Positions 52,464 through 61,365 are shown, counted from the stretch's first letter. The stretch: 64,000 nt of DNA from Pimelobacter simplex (GCF_900114845.1 NZ_FOUK01000007.1:62001-126000), one strand, 5' to 3'. Made by a program: numbers and translations. The notes: generated by a model not told the origin, from the sequence alone.

Positions 52464-52985
52464 GTGGTGACTGATGCCGACCTGGCGATCGAGCAGCTCT
52501 ACCTGGAGCACTGGCACCACCTGGTCCGGCTCTCGGTGCTGCTCGTGCGGGACCCAGGGCAGGCCGAGGAGATCGCCCAGGACGCCTTCGTCGAGCTGCA
52601 CCGGCGCTGGGGCCGCCTTGACGACCCGGAGCGGGCGCCGGCGTACCTGCGCCAGACGGTGGTCAACCGGTCCCGGTCCGCACTGCGCCACCGCGGCGTC
52701 GTCCAGCGCCACCTCGCCCGCCAGCACGTCGTCGACCTGGCGCCCGCGGCCGACGAGCCGGTGCTCGCCGACAGCCGGCGCCGGCTCGTCCTCGACGCCC
52801 TGCAGCGGCTGCCCCGCCGACAGCGCGAGGTCCTCGTGCTGCGCTACTACCTCGACCTGTCCGAGGCCGAGATCGCCGAGACGCTCGGGATCAGCCGCGG
52901 CGCGGTCAAGAGCCATGCCTCGCGCGGGTCGGCCACGCTGCGTCCCCTGCTCGAAGCCCGCGACCTGAAGGGAGGCGACCGATGA
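52464..52985 (+). CDS. SigE/ECF-type sigma factor
   Basis: A 173-residue ECF sigma factor of the actinobacterial SigE family: region 2 LYLEHWHHLVRLSVLLVRDPGQAEEIAQDAFVEL (in part) and region 4 LQRLPRRQREVLVLRYYLDLSEAEIAETLGIS. GGAG precedes tandem GTG codons; the first is taken. The stop overlaps the next gene (ATGA), a membrane-anchored GerMN protein that may act as its regulator or output. Confidence 0.87.
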   Translation: MVTDADLAIEQLYLEHWHHLVRLSVLLVRDPGQAEEIAQDAFVELHRRWGRLDDPERAPAYLRQTVVNRSRSALRHRGVVQRHLARQHVVDLAPAADEPVLADSRRRLVLDALQRLPRRQREVLVLRYYLDLSEAEIAETLGISRGAVKSHASRGSATLRPLLEARDLKGGDR

Positions 52986-53944
52986 GCGCCGACGAGGACG
53001 CCCAGCTGCGCGCCCTGTTCTCCGACGCCGTCGCCGACGTCGACCCGGCCGACCGGCTCGGTGAGATCCGCCGCCGGACGTCCCAGCGGCCGCGCCGCAG
53101 CCGGCGCCGCCCCCTCCTCGTCGTCCTCGGCGCGGGGACGGCGACCGCCGCCGTGGTCGCCATCACCGCCCTGGCCACCGACTTCCGCGACGACCGCGAC
53201 GCCCCGGTCGCCTCCGGACCCGCCGAGTACCCCGGCGCCGTCTACTTCGTCTCCTCGACGACGCTCGGCCCCCGGCTGTTCCGAGAGTTCCAGCCGCTGC
53301 CCGCCTCGGACGACGTCGCCGTCCGCGCGCTCGACGCCCTCCAGCAGATGGAGGTCGACGCCGGCCCGGTCGACGGCGACTACGCCACCGGCTGGCCCGA
53401 CGGCTCGTTCACCGCGGTCAGCGTGGACGACACCGCCATCACGGTCCAGGTCGGCGCGGTCGCGCTCGACGCGCCCGCCGGCGTCTCCCCCGACCTGGCC
53501 ACGCTCGCCGTCCAGCAGGCGGTGCACACCGCCGACGCCGCCGTCGGCCGGCCGCTGCCGGTCGCCTTCGAGCGCGCCGGGACGCCGGTCGCCCGGCTGC
53601 TCGGCCGGCCGGTCGAGCTCCCCGCCGTCCGCAACACGCGGGTCGAGGCGCCGGTCAACCTCAACGACCCCGTCGAGGGGCTCGAGGTCGGCGCCGCGCT
53701 CGCGGTGCGGGGGCAGGTCACCCCGGTCGCCGCCGAGGCCGTCAGCAGGGTGTCCTGGCAGCTGGAGGACGCGAGCGGTGCGACCCAGCTCGCCGGGACG
53801 ACGGCCGTCGACGCGCAGGCCTGGCAGATGACGCTCGACGTCTCCGCGCTCCCCCGCGGGCGCTACCGCATCGTCGTCTGGCCCGACCACGACGACCCCG
53901 ACGTCTCCGGCGCGGTCGACACGCGGAGCTTCGTCCTCCGCTGA
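52982..53944 (+). CDS. Membrane-anchored GerMN/Gmad2 protein, sigma-linked
   Basis: A 320-residue protein: a 45-residue cytoplasmic Arg-rich head, one membrane helix (RPLLVVLGAGTATAAVVAITAL), an extracellular GerMN-like domain (about 85-230), and a C-terminal Ig-like Gmad2 domain (VNLNDPVEGLEVG...RYRIVVWPDH). Coupling to the sigma gene by a four-base overlap and the single-pass topology suggest an anti-sigma-like role, but the anti-sigma head motif is not clear. Confidence 0.75.
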   Translation: MSADEDAQLRALFSDAVADVDPADRLGEIRRRTSQRPRRSRRRPLLVVLGAGTATAAVVAITALATDFRDDRDAPVASGPAEYPGAVYFVSSTTLGPRLFREFQPLPASDDVAVRALDALQQMEVDAGPVDGDYATGWPDGSFTAVSVDDTAITVQVGAVALDAPAGVSPDLATLAVQQAVHTADAAVGRPLPVAFERAGTPVARLLGRPVELPAVRNTRVEAPVNLNDPVEGLEVGAALAVRGQVTPVAAEAVSRVSWQLEDASGATQLAGTTAVDAQAWQMTLDVSALPRGRYRIVVWPDHDDPDVSGAVDTRSFVLR

Positions 53945-53975
53945 CATCACCGAGGATCACGAAAGGATCGTCGTC

Positions 53976-54893
53976 ATGACCTCCGCCCTTCCCCGCACCC
54001 TCGCCACGCTCGGCGGCGCCGTGCTCGCGCTCGGCCTGCTCGCCGGCTGCGGCGACGACGAGCCCGCGGCCGACAAGCCGGCGACGCCGTCCTCCAGCGC
54101 GCCCGCCAGCTCGCCCGCGGCGACCGAGGGGACCGAGACCGGCTCCCCCAGCACCGACCCGGGCGCGCCCGACCCGAGCGCGATCCCGGTCTACTACGTC
54201 GGCAAGACCCCCCAGGGCGACCGGCTCTACCGCGAGTTCACCCAGATCTCGGGCGCGGACCGGCTCGTCGCGGCCGCCGCCTCGGTGACCAGCGGCAAGC
54301 CCGTCGACCCCGACTACCGGACGAGCTGGCCCGGCGGCCGGTTCGCGTCGGTCACCCAGACGGCCGACGCGATCGTCGTCGAGGTGCCGGACGCCTCGTG
54401 GCTGCAGCCCGGCTCGCTCAAGCCGGCCCAGGCCCGGCTCGCCGTCCAGCAGCTCGTCTACACGCTGCAGGGCACCGCGGGCGCGCGGCTGCCGGTCCAG
54501 GTCCAGCAGGACGGCAAGCCCGCCCCCACGCTGCTCGGCGTCGACGCGTCGAAGGGTCTCACCGCCGCGCCGGAGCTCGACGTGCTCGCGCTGGTCAACG
54601 TCACCGAGCCCGCCGAGGGCACCGCCGTCGACGGGAAGTTCACCGCCGAGGGCCGGGCCAGCTCGTTCGAGGCGACCGTGCCGTGGGAGATCCAGGACGC
54701 CACCGGCAAGGTCGTCCAGCAGGGCTTCACCACCGCCGAGGGCTGGGCCGACAAGCTCTACCCGTGGTCGACGAAGGTCGACGTCAGCGCGCTCCCCCCG
54801 GGCCAGTACACGTTCATCGCCCGCACCGACGACCCGTCGGACGGCGAGGGCGGCGGCCCCACCGAGGACACCAAGCGGATCACCGTGAAGTGA
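53976..54893 (+). CDS. GerMN/Gmad2 lipoprotein
   Basis: A 305-residue lipoprotein: lipobox LLAGC at about residue 26, a Ser/Pro/Ala linker, GerMN-like domain (YYVGKTPQGDRLYREFTQI), and Gmad2 (LVNVTEPAEGTAVDGKFTAEG...LPPGQYTFIARTDD). It is a soluble, lipid-anchored paralogue of the preceding membrane protein, 31 bases downstream. Both should lie outside the membrane. Confidence 0.82.
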   Translation: MTSALPRTLATLGGAVLALGLLAGCGDDEPAADKPATPSSSAPASSPAATEGTETGSPSTDPGAPDPSAIPVYYVGKTPQGDRLYREFTQISGADRLVAAAASVTSGKPVDPDYRTSWPGGRFASVTQTADAIVVEVPDASWLQPGSLKPAQARLAVQQLVYTLQGTAGARLPVQVQQDGKPAPTLLGVDASKGLTAAPELDVLALVNVTEPAEGTAVDGKFTAEGRASSFEATVPWEIQDATGKVVQQGFTTAEGWADKLYPWSTKVDVSALPPGQYTFIARTDDPSDGEGGGPTEDTKRITVK

Positions 54894-54899
54894 CCTGAC

Positions 54900-55952
54900 G
54901 TGAGGTTCTCCCGCGCCCGGCTCAACCGGACCCTTCTCCTGCGCCAGCACCTGCTGGAGCGGGTCGCGCTGAGCCCGGCGGAGATGGTCGGGCACCTGGT
55001 CGGGCTCCAGGCGCAGGAGTCGCTGCCGCCGTACCTGTCGCTGGCGGCGCGGCTCGACGACCTCGACCCTCACGCGGTGAGCGCGGCGATCGAGGACCGC
55101 TCGCTCGTGCGGGTGCTCAGCCTGCGCGACACCGTCCACCTGCACCTGCCGGACGACGCGGTGACCCTGCCGGTCTGGGCCGCGCCGGTCCGCGAGCGCG
55201 AGATCAGGGCGAGCCAGACCATCGGGTCGGCCCGTGAGGTCGACCGCGCCGCGTTCTCGGCGGCGGTCCACGAGGTCCTTGCCGACGGTCCGCTCCCCCA
55301 GCGCCGGCTCGGCGCCGCCCTGGCCGAGCGCTTCCCGGACTACACCGCCACCCAGCTGGGCCAGGTCGCCCGGGTCGCGGAGGTGCTCGCCCAGCTCCCG
55401 CCGCGCGGCTGCTGGAAGCCGTCCGGCTCGACGGCGGTCGCCTACGACCTCGCCGACCGCTGGACCGGCCTCCCGCTGGCCGAGCCCGACGTGCCCGCGC
55501 TGGTACGCAGGTTCCTGCGCGCCTACGGTCCCGGCACCGCGGCCGACGTCACGGCCTGGTCGGGAATCACCCGCCTGGGCCCGGTGGTCAAGGCGATGGA
55601 CGACCTCGTCGTCCACGAGGACGACGACGGCAAGGCGCTCTACGACGTCCCGGACGCGCCGGTCGCCGACGAGGACGCCCCGGCACCGGTCCGCCTGTTC
55701 GGCACCTACGACAACCTGTGGCTCTCGCACGCCTCCCGCGACCGGGTGATGGCACCCGAGCACCGGCGGCTGTGGATGGGTGTCAACGGCGCCCAGGCCA
55801 TGTCGATCCACGTCGACGGCTGGTTCACCGGGCTCTGGCGGGCCGAGGAGGGCCGGGTCGTCGTGGTCGAGATGGTCCGCGAGCTCAGCCGCACCGAGCG
55901 GGCCGACCTGGACGACGAGATCGCGCGGGTCGAGGCACTGCTCGCGCGCTGA
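54900..55952 (+). CDS. AlkZ-like winged-helix DNA glycosylase
   Basis: A 350-residue member of the HTH_42/AlkZ family. The catalytic QxQ motif appears as HLVGLQAQESLPPYLSL near residues 36-39, and tandem winged helices follow. The C-terminal region (RLFGTYDNLWLSHASRDRV) contains the HxxR-like beta-hairpin zone. AlkZ proteins repair interstrand cross-links or bulky lesions; some actinobacterial paralogues protect against self-made toxins. The GTG start is seven bases after the lipoprotein stop. Confidence 0.8.
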   Translation: MRFSRARLNRTLLLRQHLLERVALSPAEMVGHLVGLQAQESLPPYLSLAARLDDLDPHAVSAAIEDRSLVRVLSLRDTVHLHLPDDAVTLPVWAAPVREREIRASQTIGSAREVDRAAFSAAVHEVLADGPLPQRRLGAALAERFPDYTATQLGQVARVAEVLAQLPPRGCWKPSGSTAVAYDLADRWTGLPLAEPDVPALVRRFLRAYGPGTAADVTAWSGITRLGPVVKAMDDLVVHEDDDGKALYDVPDAPVADEDAPAPVRLFGTYDNLWLSHASRDRVMAPEHRRLWMGVNGAQAMSIHVDGWFTGLWRAEEGRVVVVEMVRELSRTERADLDDEIARVEALLAR

Positions 55953-55956
55953 GCGC

Positions 55957-56700
55957 TCAGTCGCCCCAGCGCGGCGTCCGGACCAGCAGCGCGGCGACGG
56001 CGGCCACTCCGGCGGTCGAGGTGCGGAGCACCTCGGTGCCCAGCCGGACCGACACGGCGCCGACATCGACCAGGCGGGCCACCTCGTCGTCGGTCAGCCC
56101 GCCCTCGGGGCCGACGACGACCAGCAGCTCGCCGTCGTCGGGCAGCGCGAGCGCGCCGAGCGGCTCGGCGGCGTCCTCGTGCAGGACGATGGCGACGTCG
56201 GCCTCGCCGACGAGCGCGGCGACCTCGTCGGTGGTCGCCAGCGGGACCACCTGGGGGTGCCAGGCGCGGCGGGACTGCTTGGCGGCCTCGCGGGCGGTGG
56301 CCTGCCACTTGGCGAGGGACTTCGCGGCGCGCTCGCCCTTCCAGACCGCGACGCTGCGCGCGGCCGCCCAGGGGACGATCCGGGCGACGCCGATCTCGGT
56401 GAGCACCTCGACGGCGAGCTCGCCCCGCTCGCCCTTGGGCAGCGCCTGGACGACGGTCACCCGCGGCCGCGGCTCGGCGTGGTCGGTCACGTCGGTGACC
56501 CGCGCGGTGAAGGAGCGCTTGGTGGTCGCGCTCACCTCGGCGGTCGCGACCCGGCCCCAGCCGTCGGCGAGCTGGAGCCCCTCACCCACCCGCAGCCGCC
56601 GCACGACGACCGCGTGGTGGGCCTCGTCGCCGTCGACGAGCACCTCGTCACCGGCGCGCACGGACTCCAGCGAGGGCACCAGGTGCTGCGGGAGCGTCAT
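55957..56700 (-). CDS. rsmE: 16S rRNA m3U1498 methyltransferase RsmE
   Basis: A 247-residue SPOUT methyltransferase: an N-terminal PUA-like part (SVRAGDEVLVDGDEAHHAVVVRR) and the trefoil-knot SAM site VVGPEGGLTDDEVARL and VRLGTEVLRTSTAG. It methylates 16S rRNA U1498. Gene order dnaJ-rsmE after hrcA is conserved. It converges on the AlkZ-like gene with a four-base gap. Confidence 0.95.
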   Translation of the reverse strand: MTLPQHLVPSLESVRAGDEVLVDGDEAHHAVVVRRLRVGEGLQLADGWGRVATAEVSATTKRSFTARVTDVTDHAEPRPRVTVVQALPKGERGELAVEVLTEIGVARIVPWAAARSVAVWKGERAAKSLAKWQATAREAAKQSRRAWHPQVVPLATTDEVAALVGEADVAIVLHEDAAEPLGALALPDDGELLVVVGPEGGLTDDEVARLVDVGAVSVRLGTEVLRTSTAGVAAVAALLVRTPRWGD

Positions 56701-56713
56701 CGGGCGCCCGGGC

Positions 56714-57883
56714 TCAGTGGGCGGTGAACGCGTCGCGCAGGCGGCCGAAGACGGACTTGTGCGGGGGCCGGACGTCGCCGGTCGGCTGCTCCTCGCCACG
56801 GATCGCGGCGAGCTCGCGGAGCAGCTCCTCCTGGCGCGGGTCGAGCCGCGAGGGGGTCTCGACGGCCACGGTGACGGCGAGGTCGCCGCGCCCGCCGCGC
56901 AGCCCGGGCACGCCGCGGCCGCGCAGCACGACCTGGTGGCCGGACTGGGTGCCGGGCGGGACGCCGAGCTCGAACGAGGTCTCGACGCCGGAGTCGGCGC
57001 CGCTCTCGAGGTCGGCCTCGAGCGTGGGCAGGTGCAGCGTCGTCCCGAGGGCGGCGGCGGTCATGGGGACCGAGACCGTGCAGTGCAGGTCGTTGCCGTG
57101 GCGCTCGAACATCTCGTGGGGCGCGACGTGGATCTCGACGTAGAGGTCGCCGGCGGGGCCGCCACCGGGGCCGACCTCGCCCTGCTCGCTGAGCTGGACC
57201 CGGGTGCCGTTGTCGACGCCGGCCGGGATCTTGACGGTGAGGGTGCGGCGCGAGCGGACCCGGCCGTCGCCCGCGCACTCGCGGCACGGGTCGGGGATGA
57301 TCGTGCCGAAGCCGCGGCAGGCCGCGCAGGGGCGCAGCGTGCGGATCTCGCCGAGGAACGAGCGCTGCACGTGGGCGACCTCGCCCATGCCGTGGCAGGT
57401 CTCGCAGGGCACCGGGTGGGTGCCCGGCGCGGTGCCCTCGCCGCTGCAGGTCGAGCAGCGCACCGCGGTGTCGACCTTGAGCTCGCGCGAGACGCCGAAC
57501 GCGGCCTCGGCCAGCTCGACCTCGAGCCGGATCAGCGCGTCCTGGCCGCGGCGCACCCGCGGACGGGGACCGCGTCCGGCCTGCTGGCCGCCCCCGGCGC
57601 CGCCGAAGAAGGCGTCCATGATGTCGGTGAACGAGAAGCCCGCGCCCTGGCCGCCGAAGCCGGCGCCGCCGAACATGTCGCCGCCGCGGTCGAACGCCGC
57701 CCGCTTCTGCGGGTCGGAGAGGACCTCGTAGGCCGCGGTGACCTGCTTGAACCGCTCCTGGCTCTCGGGGTCGGGGTTGACGTCGGGGTGCAGCTGCCGG
57801 GCCAGCTTGCGGTAGGCCTTCTTGATGGTGTCGGCGTCGGCCTCGCGGTCGACACCCAGCAGCTCGTACGGGTCGTGGCTCAC
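56714..57883 (-). CDS. dnaJ: Chaperone DnaJ (hrcA-linked)
   Basis: A 389-residue type I DnaJ: J domain with HPD in LARQLHPDVNPDPES, a Gly/Phe-rich region (MFGGAGFGGQGAGF), four zinc CxxCxGxG motifs (CSTCSGEG, CETCHGMG, CAACRGFG, CRECAGDG), and C-terminal substrate domains. It stimulates DnaK ATPase. It follows hrcA by 13 bases and shares its CIRCE-controlled promoter; this is the DnaJ2-type copy. GTG start. Confidence 0.95.
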   Translation of the reverse strand: MSHDPYELLGVDREADADTIKKAYRKLARQLHPDVNPDPESQERFKQVTAAYEVLSDPQKRAAFDRGGDMFGGAGFGGQGAGFSFTDIMDAFFGGAGGGQQAGRGPRPRVRRGQDALIRLEVELAEAAFGVSRELKVDTAVRCSTCSGEGTAPGTHPVPCETCHGMGEVAHVQRSFLGEIRTLRPCAACRGFGTIIPDPCRECAGDGRVRSRRTLTVKIPAGVDNGTRVQLSEQGEVGPGGGPAGDLYVEIHVAPHEMFERHGNDLHCTVSVPMTAAALGTTLHLPTLEADLESGADSGVETSFELGVPPGTQSGHQVVLRGRGVPGLRGGRGDLAVTVAVETPSRLDPRQEELLRELAAIRGEEQPTGDVRPPHKSVFGRLRDAFTAH

Positions 57884-57896
57884 GTGGGTTGCTCTC

Positions 57897-58931
57897 TCAG
57901 CTCTCGTCGAGGATGCGGGAGACGTAGCGCGCGACCGCGCGCACCGCCGCCATCGTTCCGGGATAGTCCATGCGGGTGGGGCCGACGATGCCGAGCGCCG
58001 CCAGCGCGTCGTCGGGGCCGTAGCCGGTGGCGACGACGCTGGTCGAGGCCAGCTCCTCGAAGGGCCCCTCGGCGCCGATGCGCACCGTGACCGCACCGCC
58101 GCTCGTCGCCTCGCCCAGCAGCTTGAGCAGCACGACGTGCTCCTCGATCGCCTCGAGCAGCGGGCGCACCGACGTCTCGAAGCTGTCGCCGAAGCGGGCG
58201 AGGTTGGCCGTGCCGCCCACGATCACGCGCTCGTCGGAGCGGTGGTCGCTCATCGCCTCGACCAGCGCCTCGACGACGGCGAGCGCCGCGGCGGAGGGGG
58301 CCGGGGCGCGCTCGTCGTCGTCGGCCGGGCGCACGAGCGCGTCGAGCGCGGTGGCGGCGTCGGCGATCACCTCGCCGGTGGCGGCGAGGTTGATCCGGGA
58401 GCGCAGGGCGGCGAGCTCGTCGTCGGCGAGGGCCGCCTCGAGCTCGACCACGCGCTGCTCGACCCGGCCGGAGCTGAGGATCAGCACCAGCAGCAGCCGG
58501 GTGGGGGTGAGCGCGACGATCTCGACGTGGCGCACCGTGGAGCGCGACAGCGAGGGGTACTGGACGACGGCGACCTGGCGGGTCAGCTGGGCCAGCAGCC
58601 GGACCGAGCGGTGCACGACGTCGTCGAGGTCGACGGCGCCGTCGAGGAAGCTCGCGATCGCCCGCCGCTCGGCCGAGGTGGTCGGCTTGACCGTGGAGAG
58701 CCGGTCGACGAAGAGCCGGTAGCCCTTGTCGGTCGGCACCCGGCCCGCGCTCGTGTGCGGCTGGTGGAGGTAGCCCTCCTCCTCCAGCGCGGCCATGTCG
58801 TTGCGGATCGTCGCCGGCGACACGTTGAGGTGGTGGCGCTCGACGAGCGTCTTGGAGCCGACCGGCTCCTCGGTCGCCACGTAGTCCTCGACGATCGCAC
58901 GCAGCACGGCGAGCCTGCGCTCCTCCTGCAT
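57897..58931 (-). CDS. hrcA: Heat-inducible transcription repressor HrcA
   Basis: A 344-residue HrcA: N-terminal winged HTH (HHLNVSPATIRNDMAALEEEGYLHQPHTSAGRVPTDKGYR in part) and the C-terminal GAF-like dimer domain. It binds CIRCE to repress chaperone operons. A perfect CIRCE with arms TTGGCACTC/GAGTGCCAA lies 36 bases upstream, so hrcA represses itself and dnaJ. Confidence 0.97.
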   Translation of the reverse strand: MQEERRLAVLRAIVEDYVATEEPVGSKTLVERHHLNVSPATIRNDMAALEEEGYLHQPHTSAGRVPTDKGYRLFVDRLSTVKPTTSAERRAIASFLDGAVDLDDVVHRSVRLLAQLTRQVAVVQYPSLSRSTVRHVEIVALTPTRLLLVLILSSGRVEQRVVELEAALADDELAALRSRINLAATGEVIADAATALDALVRPADDDERAPAPSAAALAVVEALVEAMSDHRSDERVIVGGTANLARFGDSFETSVRPLLEAIEEHVVLLKLLGEATSGGAVTVRIGAEGPFEELASTSVVATGYGPDDALAALGIVGPTRMDYPGTMAAVRAVARYVSRILDES

Positions 58932-58966
58932 GCCACCTCCCTGGATCCGTCGCTCGGGTGCACCAC

Positions 58967-58993
58967 TTGGCACTCCACCGCAGTGAGTGCCAA
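58967..58993. promoter_or_regulatory. CIRCE operator
   Basis: TTGGCACTC and GAGTGCCAA form a perfect 9-base inverted repeat with a 9-base spacer, the exact CIRCE architecture. It lies between the probable TAGCAT -10 region and the hrcA start, on the leftward strand. Confidence 0.96.
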
Positions 58994-59044
58994 TGCTACC
59001 GCCGCCGTCCACGAAAGGACGGACCCTGGCCTCCAGGCGGTTGC

Positions 59045-59063
59045 GTAGGTTAGGCTCACCTAA
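59045..59063. promoter_or_regulatory. IdeR/DtxR iron box
   Basis: The 19-mer reading GTAGGTTAGGCTCACCTAA matches the DtxR/IdeR consensus at 17 of 19 positions. It is 31 bases upstream of the DUF2470 gene start, so this gene is probably repressed by iron. Confidence 0.8.
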
Positions 59064-59094
59064 GCAACCACGAACGACGGCGAAGGAGCGGCAC

Positions 59095-59859
59095 GTGACC
59101 CTCGACCCCGGGACGCACACCGAGACCACCCGGCTCGACGCCCAGCGGCTCGCCGCGGCGGCGCGCAGCATCCTCGCCTGCCCGCGCGACGTCCAGCTGG
59201 TCGTCGATGGCATCGACGACGTCACCGCCGGCCTCGACGACGACCGCCTCGAGATGCAGGACCACGGCGGCCGCCCCGTCTTCAGCTGCCCGGCCGGCTC
59301 CGCGCTCGCCATCGCCGCCACCGACCGGCGGGGCGCCCTGCTCACCCTCGGCAGCGGCCTGGGCCCCGACGGCTCCCCCGACCGCGACGCCACCCTGACC
59401 CTCTCCGGGCGGCTCGAGGCCTCCGGTCTCGAGCAGTGCGAGTGCTGCGACGAGGTCCGGATGCGGATCGCGCTGCACCTCGACTTCGTGCTCCTCACCC
59501 GCACCGGGCTGCCGTCCGCGGCGCCCGGCGCGCCGGACGCCGTCCGGATCCGGGTGCCGCTGGGCGCCTTCACGTCCCCCGACCACGAGCTCAACCGCGG
59601 CTTCCTCCAGCGCTCCACCGAGCACGCCAACCTGTGCCACCAGGACGAGCTGCGCCGCGCCGTCGCCGGCCTCACCCAGACCCGCCTCGGCGAGGTGCTC
59701 GGCGTCCACCTCACCGGCCTGCGCCCCGACGGCGTCACCCTCCAGTGGGTCGACCCCACCGGCGCCCACCTGACCGAGCTCCGCTTCCCCCACCCCGCCA
59801 CCTCCACCCACGAGCTCGGCGAGCTCCTGCGCTCCGAGCTCCACTCCGGCCTCTGCTGA
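59095..59859 (+). CDS. DUF2470-domain protein, iron-regulated
   Basis: A 254-residue protein whose C-terminal 75 residues (HANLCHQDELRRAV...GVTLQWVDPTGAH) are a DUF2470 domain, as in HugZ/heme-utilisation proteins. The N-terminal part holds a Cys-rich ECECCDEVRMRI segment. AAGGAG precedes the GTG start. With the IdeR box this suggests a role in heme or siderophore iron handling; the exact reaction is unknown. Confidence 0.8.
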   Translation: MTLDPGTHTETTRLDAQRLAAAARSILACPRDVQLVVDGIDDVTAGLDDDRLEMQDHGGRPVFSCPAGSALAIAATDRRGALLTLGSGLGPDGSPDRDATLTLSGRLEASGLEQCECCDEVRMRIALHLDFVLLTRTGLPSAAPGAPDAVRIRVPLGAFTSPDHELNRGFLQRSTEHANLCHQDELRRAVAGLTQTRLGEVLGVHLTGLRPDGVTLQWVDPTGAHLTELRFPHPATSTHELGELLRSELHSGLC

Positions 59860-59860
59860 C

Positions 59861-60000
59861 CCGCGAAGGAGCACGTTCCGGCGGGCGAAGTGACACGAAC
59901 CGGCGGCCGAGATCTCCGCGGTCCGGGAGTCGGTGCCGGTTCATGCTCCCTCGTACGCCGGTTCGTGCTCCTTCGCGCGCCGGTTCGTGCTCCTTCGCGG
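59861..60000. repeat. Five copies of a 22-base motif, inverted and direct
   Basis: Three direct copies of GCCGGTTCGTGCTCCTTCGC start at 59935, 59957 and 59979 (period 22; the first has three changes). Two inverted copies lie at 59861-59883 and 59885-59905. Inverted and direct copies can pair into a hairpin of about 20 bases. They fill the gap between the DUF2470 and MBL genes. Confidence 0.85.
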
Positions 60001-60013
60001 CTACGGTGGGCTC

Positions 60014-60793
60014 GTGCCCGCATTCACCGAGGTAGCCGACCGGGTCTGGGTCCGCCGCGTCCCCTCGTACGACGTCAACCTGGTCGTCGTCGGGGGCGAG
60101 CGCGGGCTCGTGGTGGTCGACACGCTGGCGAGCGCCGCGGAGGCGCGGGCGGCGATCGCCGCGATCGGCGACCTCGGCGCCGGGCGGGTGGTGGCGGTGG
60201 TCAACACCCACGACCACTTCGACCACGTGCTGGGCAACGGCACCTTCCGCGACCAGTACGACGGCATCCCGGTCCACGCCACCGAGGAGGCCGCCGCCCG
60301 CACCGACCCGGCCGCGCCCCCCGCCGACACGACGTTCGCCAGCGCCGCCGTGATCGACCTCGGCGACCGCCAGCTCGAGCTCGTCCACCTGGGCCGCGGG
60401 CACACGGCGGGCGACCTCGTCGTCCGGGTGCCGGACGCCGACGTCCTCCTCGCGGGCGACCTGGTCGAGGAGTCGGCGCCGCCGGCGCTGGGCCGGGACT
60501 CCTACCCGCTCGACTGGCCGGCCACGCTCGACCTCGCGCTGGGCATGACGACGTCGCGCACGGTCGTCGTACCGGGGCACGGGAAGGTGGTCGACCGGCG
60601 CTTCGTCGAGGACCAGTGCGACGAGCTGCGCACGGTGGCCGAGACGATCCGCGACCTCGCCACCCGCGGGGTGCCCGAGGCCGAGGCGCTCGCCTCCGCC
60701 GAATGGCCCTACCCGGCCGACGCGCTGCACCACGCGATCCCGCGCGGCTACGCGCAGGTGCCGCGCACGCCGCGCCGGCTGCCGCTCGTCTGA
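60014..60793 (+). CDS. MBL-fold metallo-hydrolase
   Basis: A 259-residue metallo-beta-lactamase-fold enzyme with zinc motif NTHDHFDHV, RGHTAGDLVV and a final VVVPGHGKVV. It resembles glyoxalase II-like hydrolases. TACGGT ends six bases before the GTG start, so the mRNA is probably leaderless, starting within the repeat array region. Substrate unknown. Confidence 0.85.
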   Translation: MPAFTEVADRVWVRRVPSYDVNLVVVGGERGLVVVDTLASAAEARAAIAAIGDLGAGRVVAVVNTHDHFDHVLGNGTFRDQYDGIPVHATEEAAARTDPAAPPADTTFASAAVIDLGDRQLELVHLGRGHTAGDLVVRVPDADVLLAGDLVEESAPPALGRDSYPLDWPATLDLALGMTTSRTVVVPGHGKVVDRRFVEDQCDELRTVAETIRDLATRGVPEAEALASAEWPYPADALHHAIPRGYAQVPRTPRRLPLV

Positions 60794-60832
60794 ATCGGCC
60801 CGCGCGCGCCCGGACCCGCCTAGGCTGCGCCC

Positions 60833-61354
60833 ATGGCAGCGGTCGTGATCGGTCGCGTGGGCACCGACGTCGTCGTCGTCCCGGGCGAGGTGTGCGTGAA
60901 GACGGGCGTCCGGACGCGCGAGTTCGTCGTCCTCCGGGGCAGCACCACCCCGCCCTGGGTCAACGTGCTGATCATCGTCACCATCGTCGGCTGGCTGTGG
61001 GCCAGCGCGATGGCGGCGCGGCGCTACCGGGTCGAGGTGCCCTTCCTGCACCGGCACTGGGATCGCTGGCGGAGCATCCGCCGGGCCGCCCTCCTGCTCG
61101 GCCTGGTCGGCGTGATCCTGGCCTGCTGGACGTCGGTCGCCGGCGTCCCGCACTCGGCCGCCTTCCTCGGGCTCACCGTCGGCGGCGTGGTGCTCGGGGT
61201 CGGCAACAGCCTGGTCAACACGGTCGGGGTCACCCAGCGCGGCGACCTGCTCCTGCTCACCCGCGTCCACCCGGACGCCGTCGCCGCGGTCCGGGCGGGC
61301 CTGAGGCCGGCGCACCGCGTGTCCCACCCCGACGTGGAGGCCGGCTCCGCCTAA
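60833..61354 (+). CDS. Hypothetical membrane protein
   Basis: A 173-residue protein with about four hydrophobic segments (VNVLIIVTIVGWLWASAMAA, AALLLGLVGVILACWTSVAG, AAFLGLTVGGVVLGVGNSLV). No family recognised. TAGGCT ends exactly six bases before the ATG, so the transcript is probably leaderless. Followed closely by the DUF3097 gene. Confidence 0.72.
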   Translation: MAAVVIGRVGTDVVVVPGEVCVKTGVRTREFVVLRGSTTPPWVNVLIIVTIVGWLWASAMAARRYRVEVPFLHRHWDRWRSIRRAALLLGLVGVILACWTSVAGVPHSAAFLGLTVGGVVLGVGNSLVNTVGVTQRGDLLLLTRVHPDAVAAVRAGLRPAHRVSHPDVEAGSA

Positions 61355-61365
61355 GGTGGTCCGTC

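Noticed and set aside
59861..60000. CRISPR array
   Set aside because: The 22-base units abut without spacers, occur in both orientations, and no cas genes are nearby.
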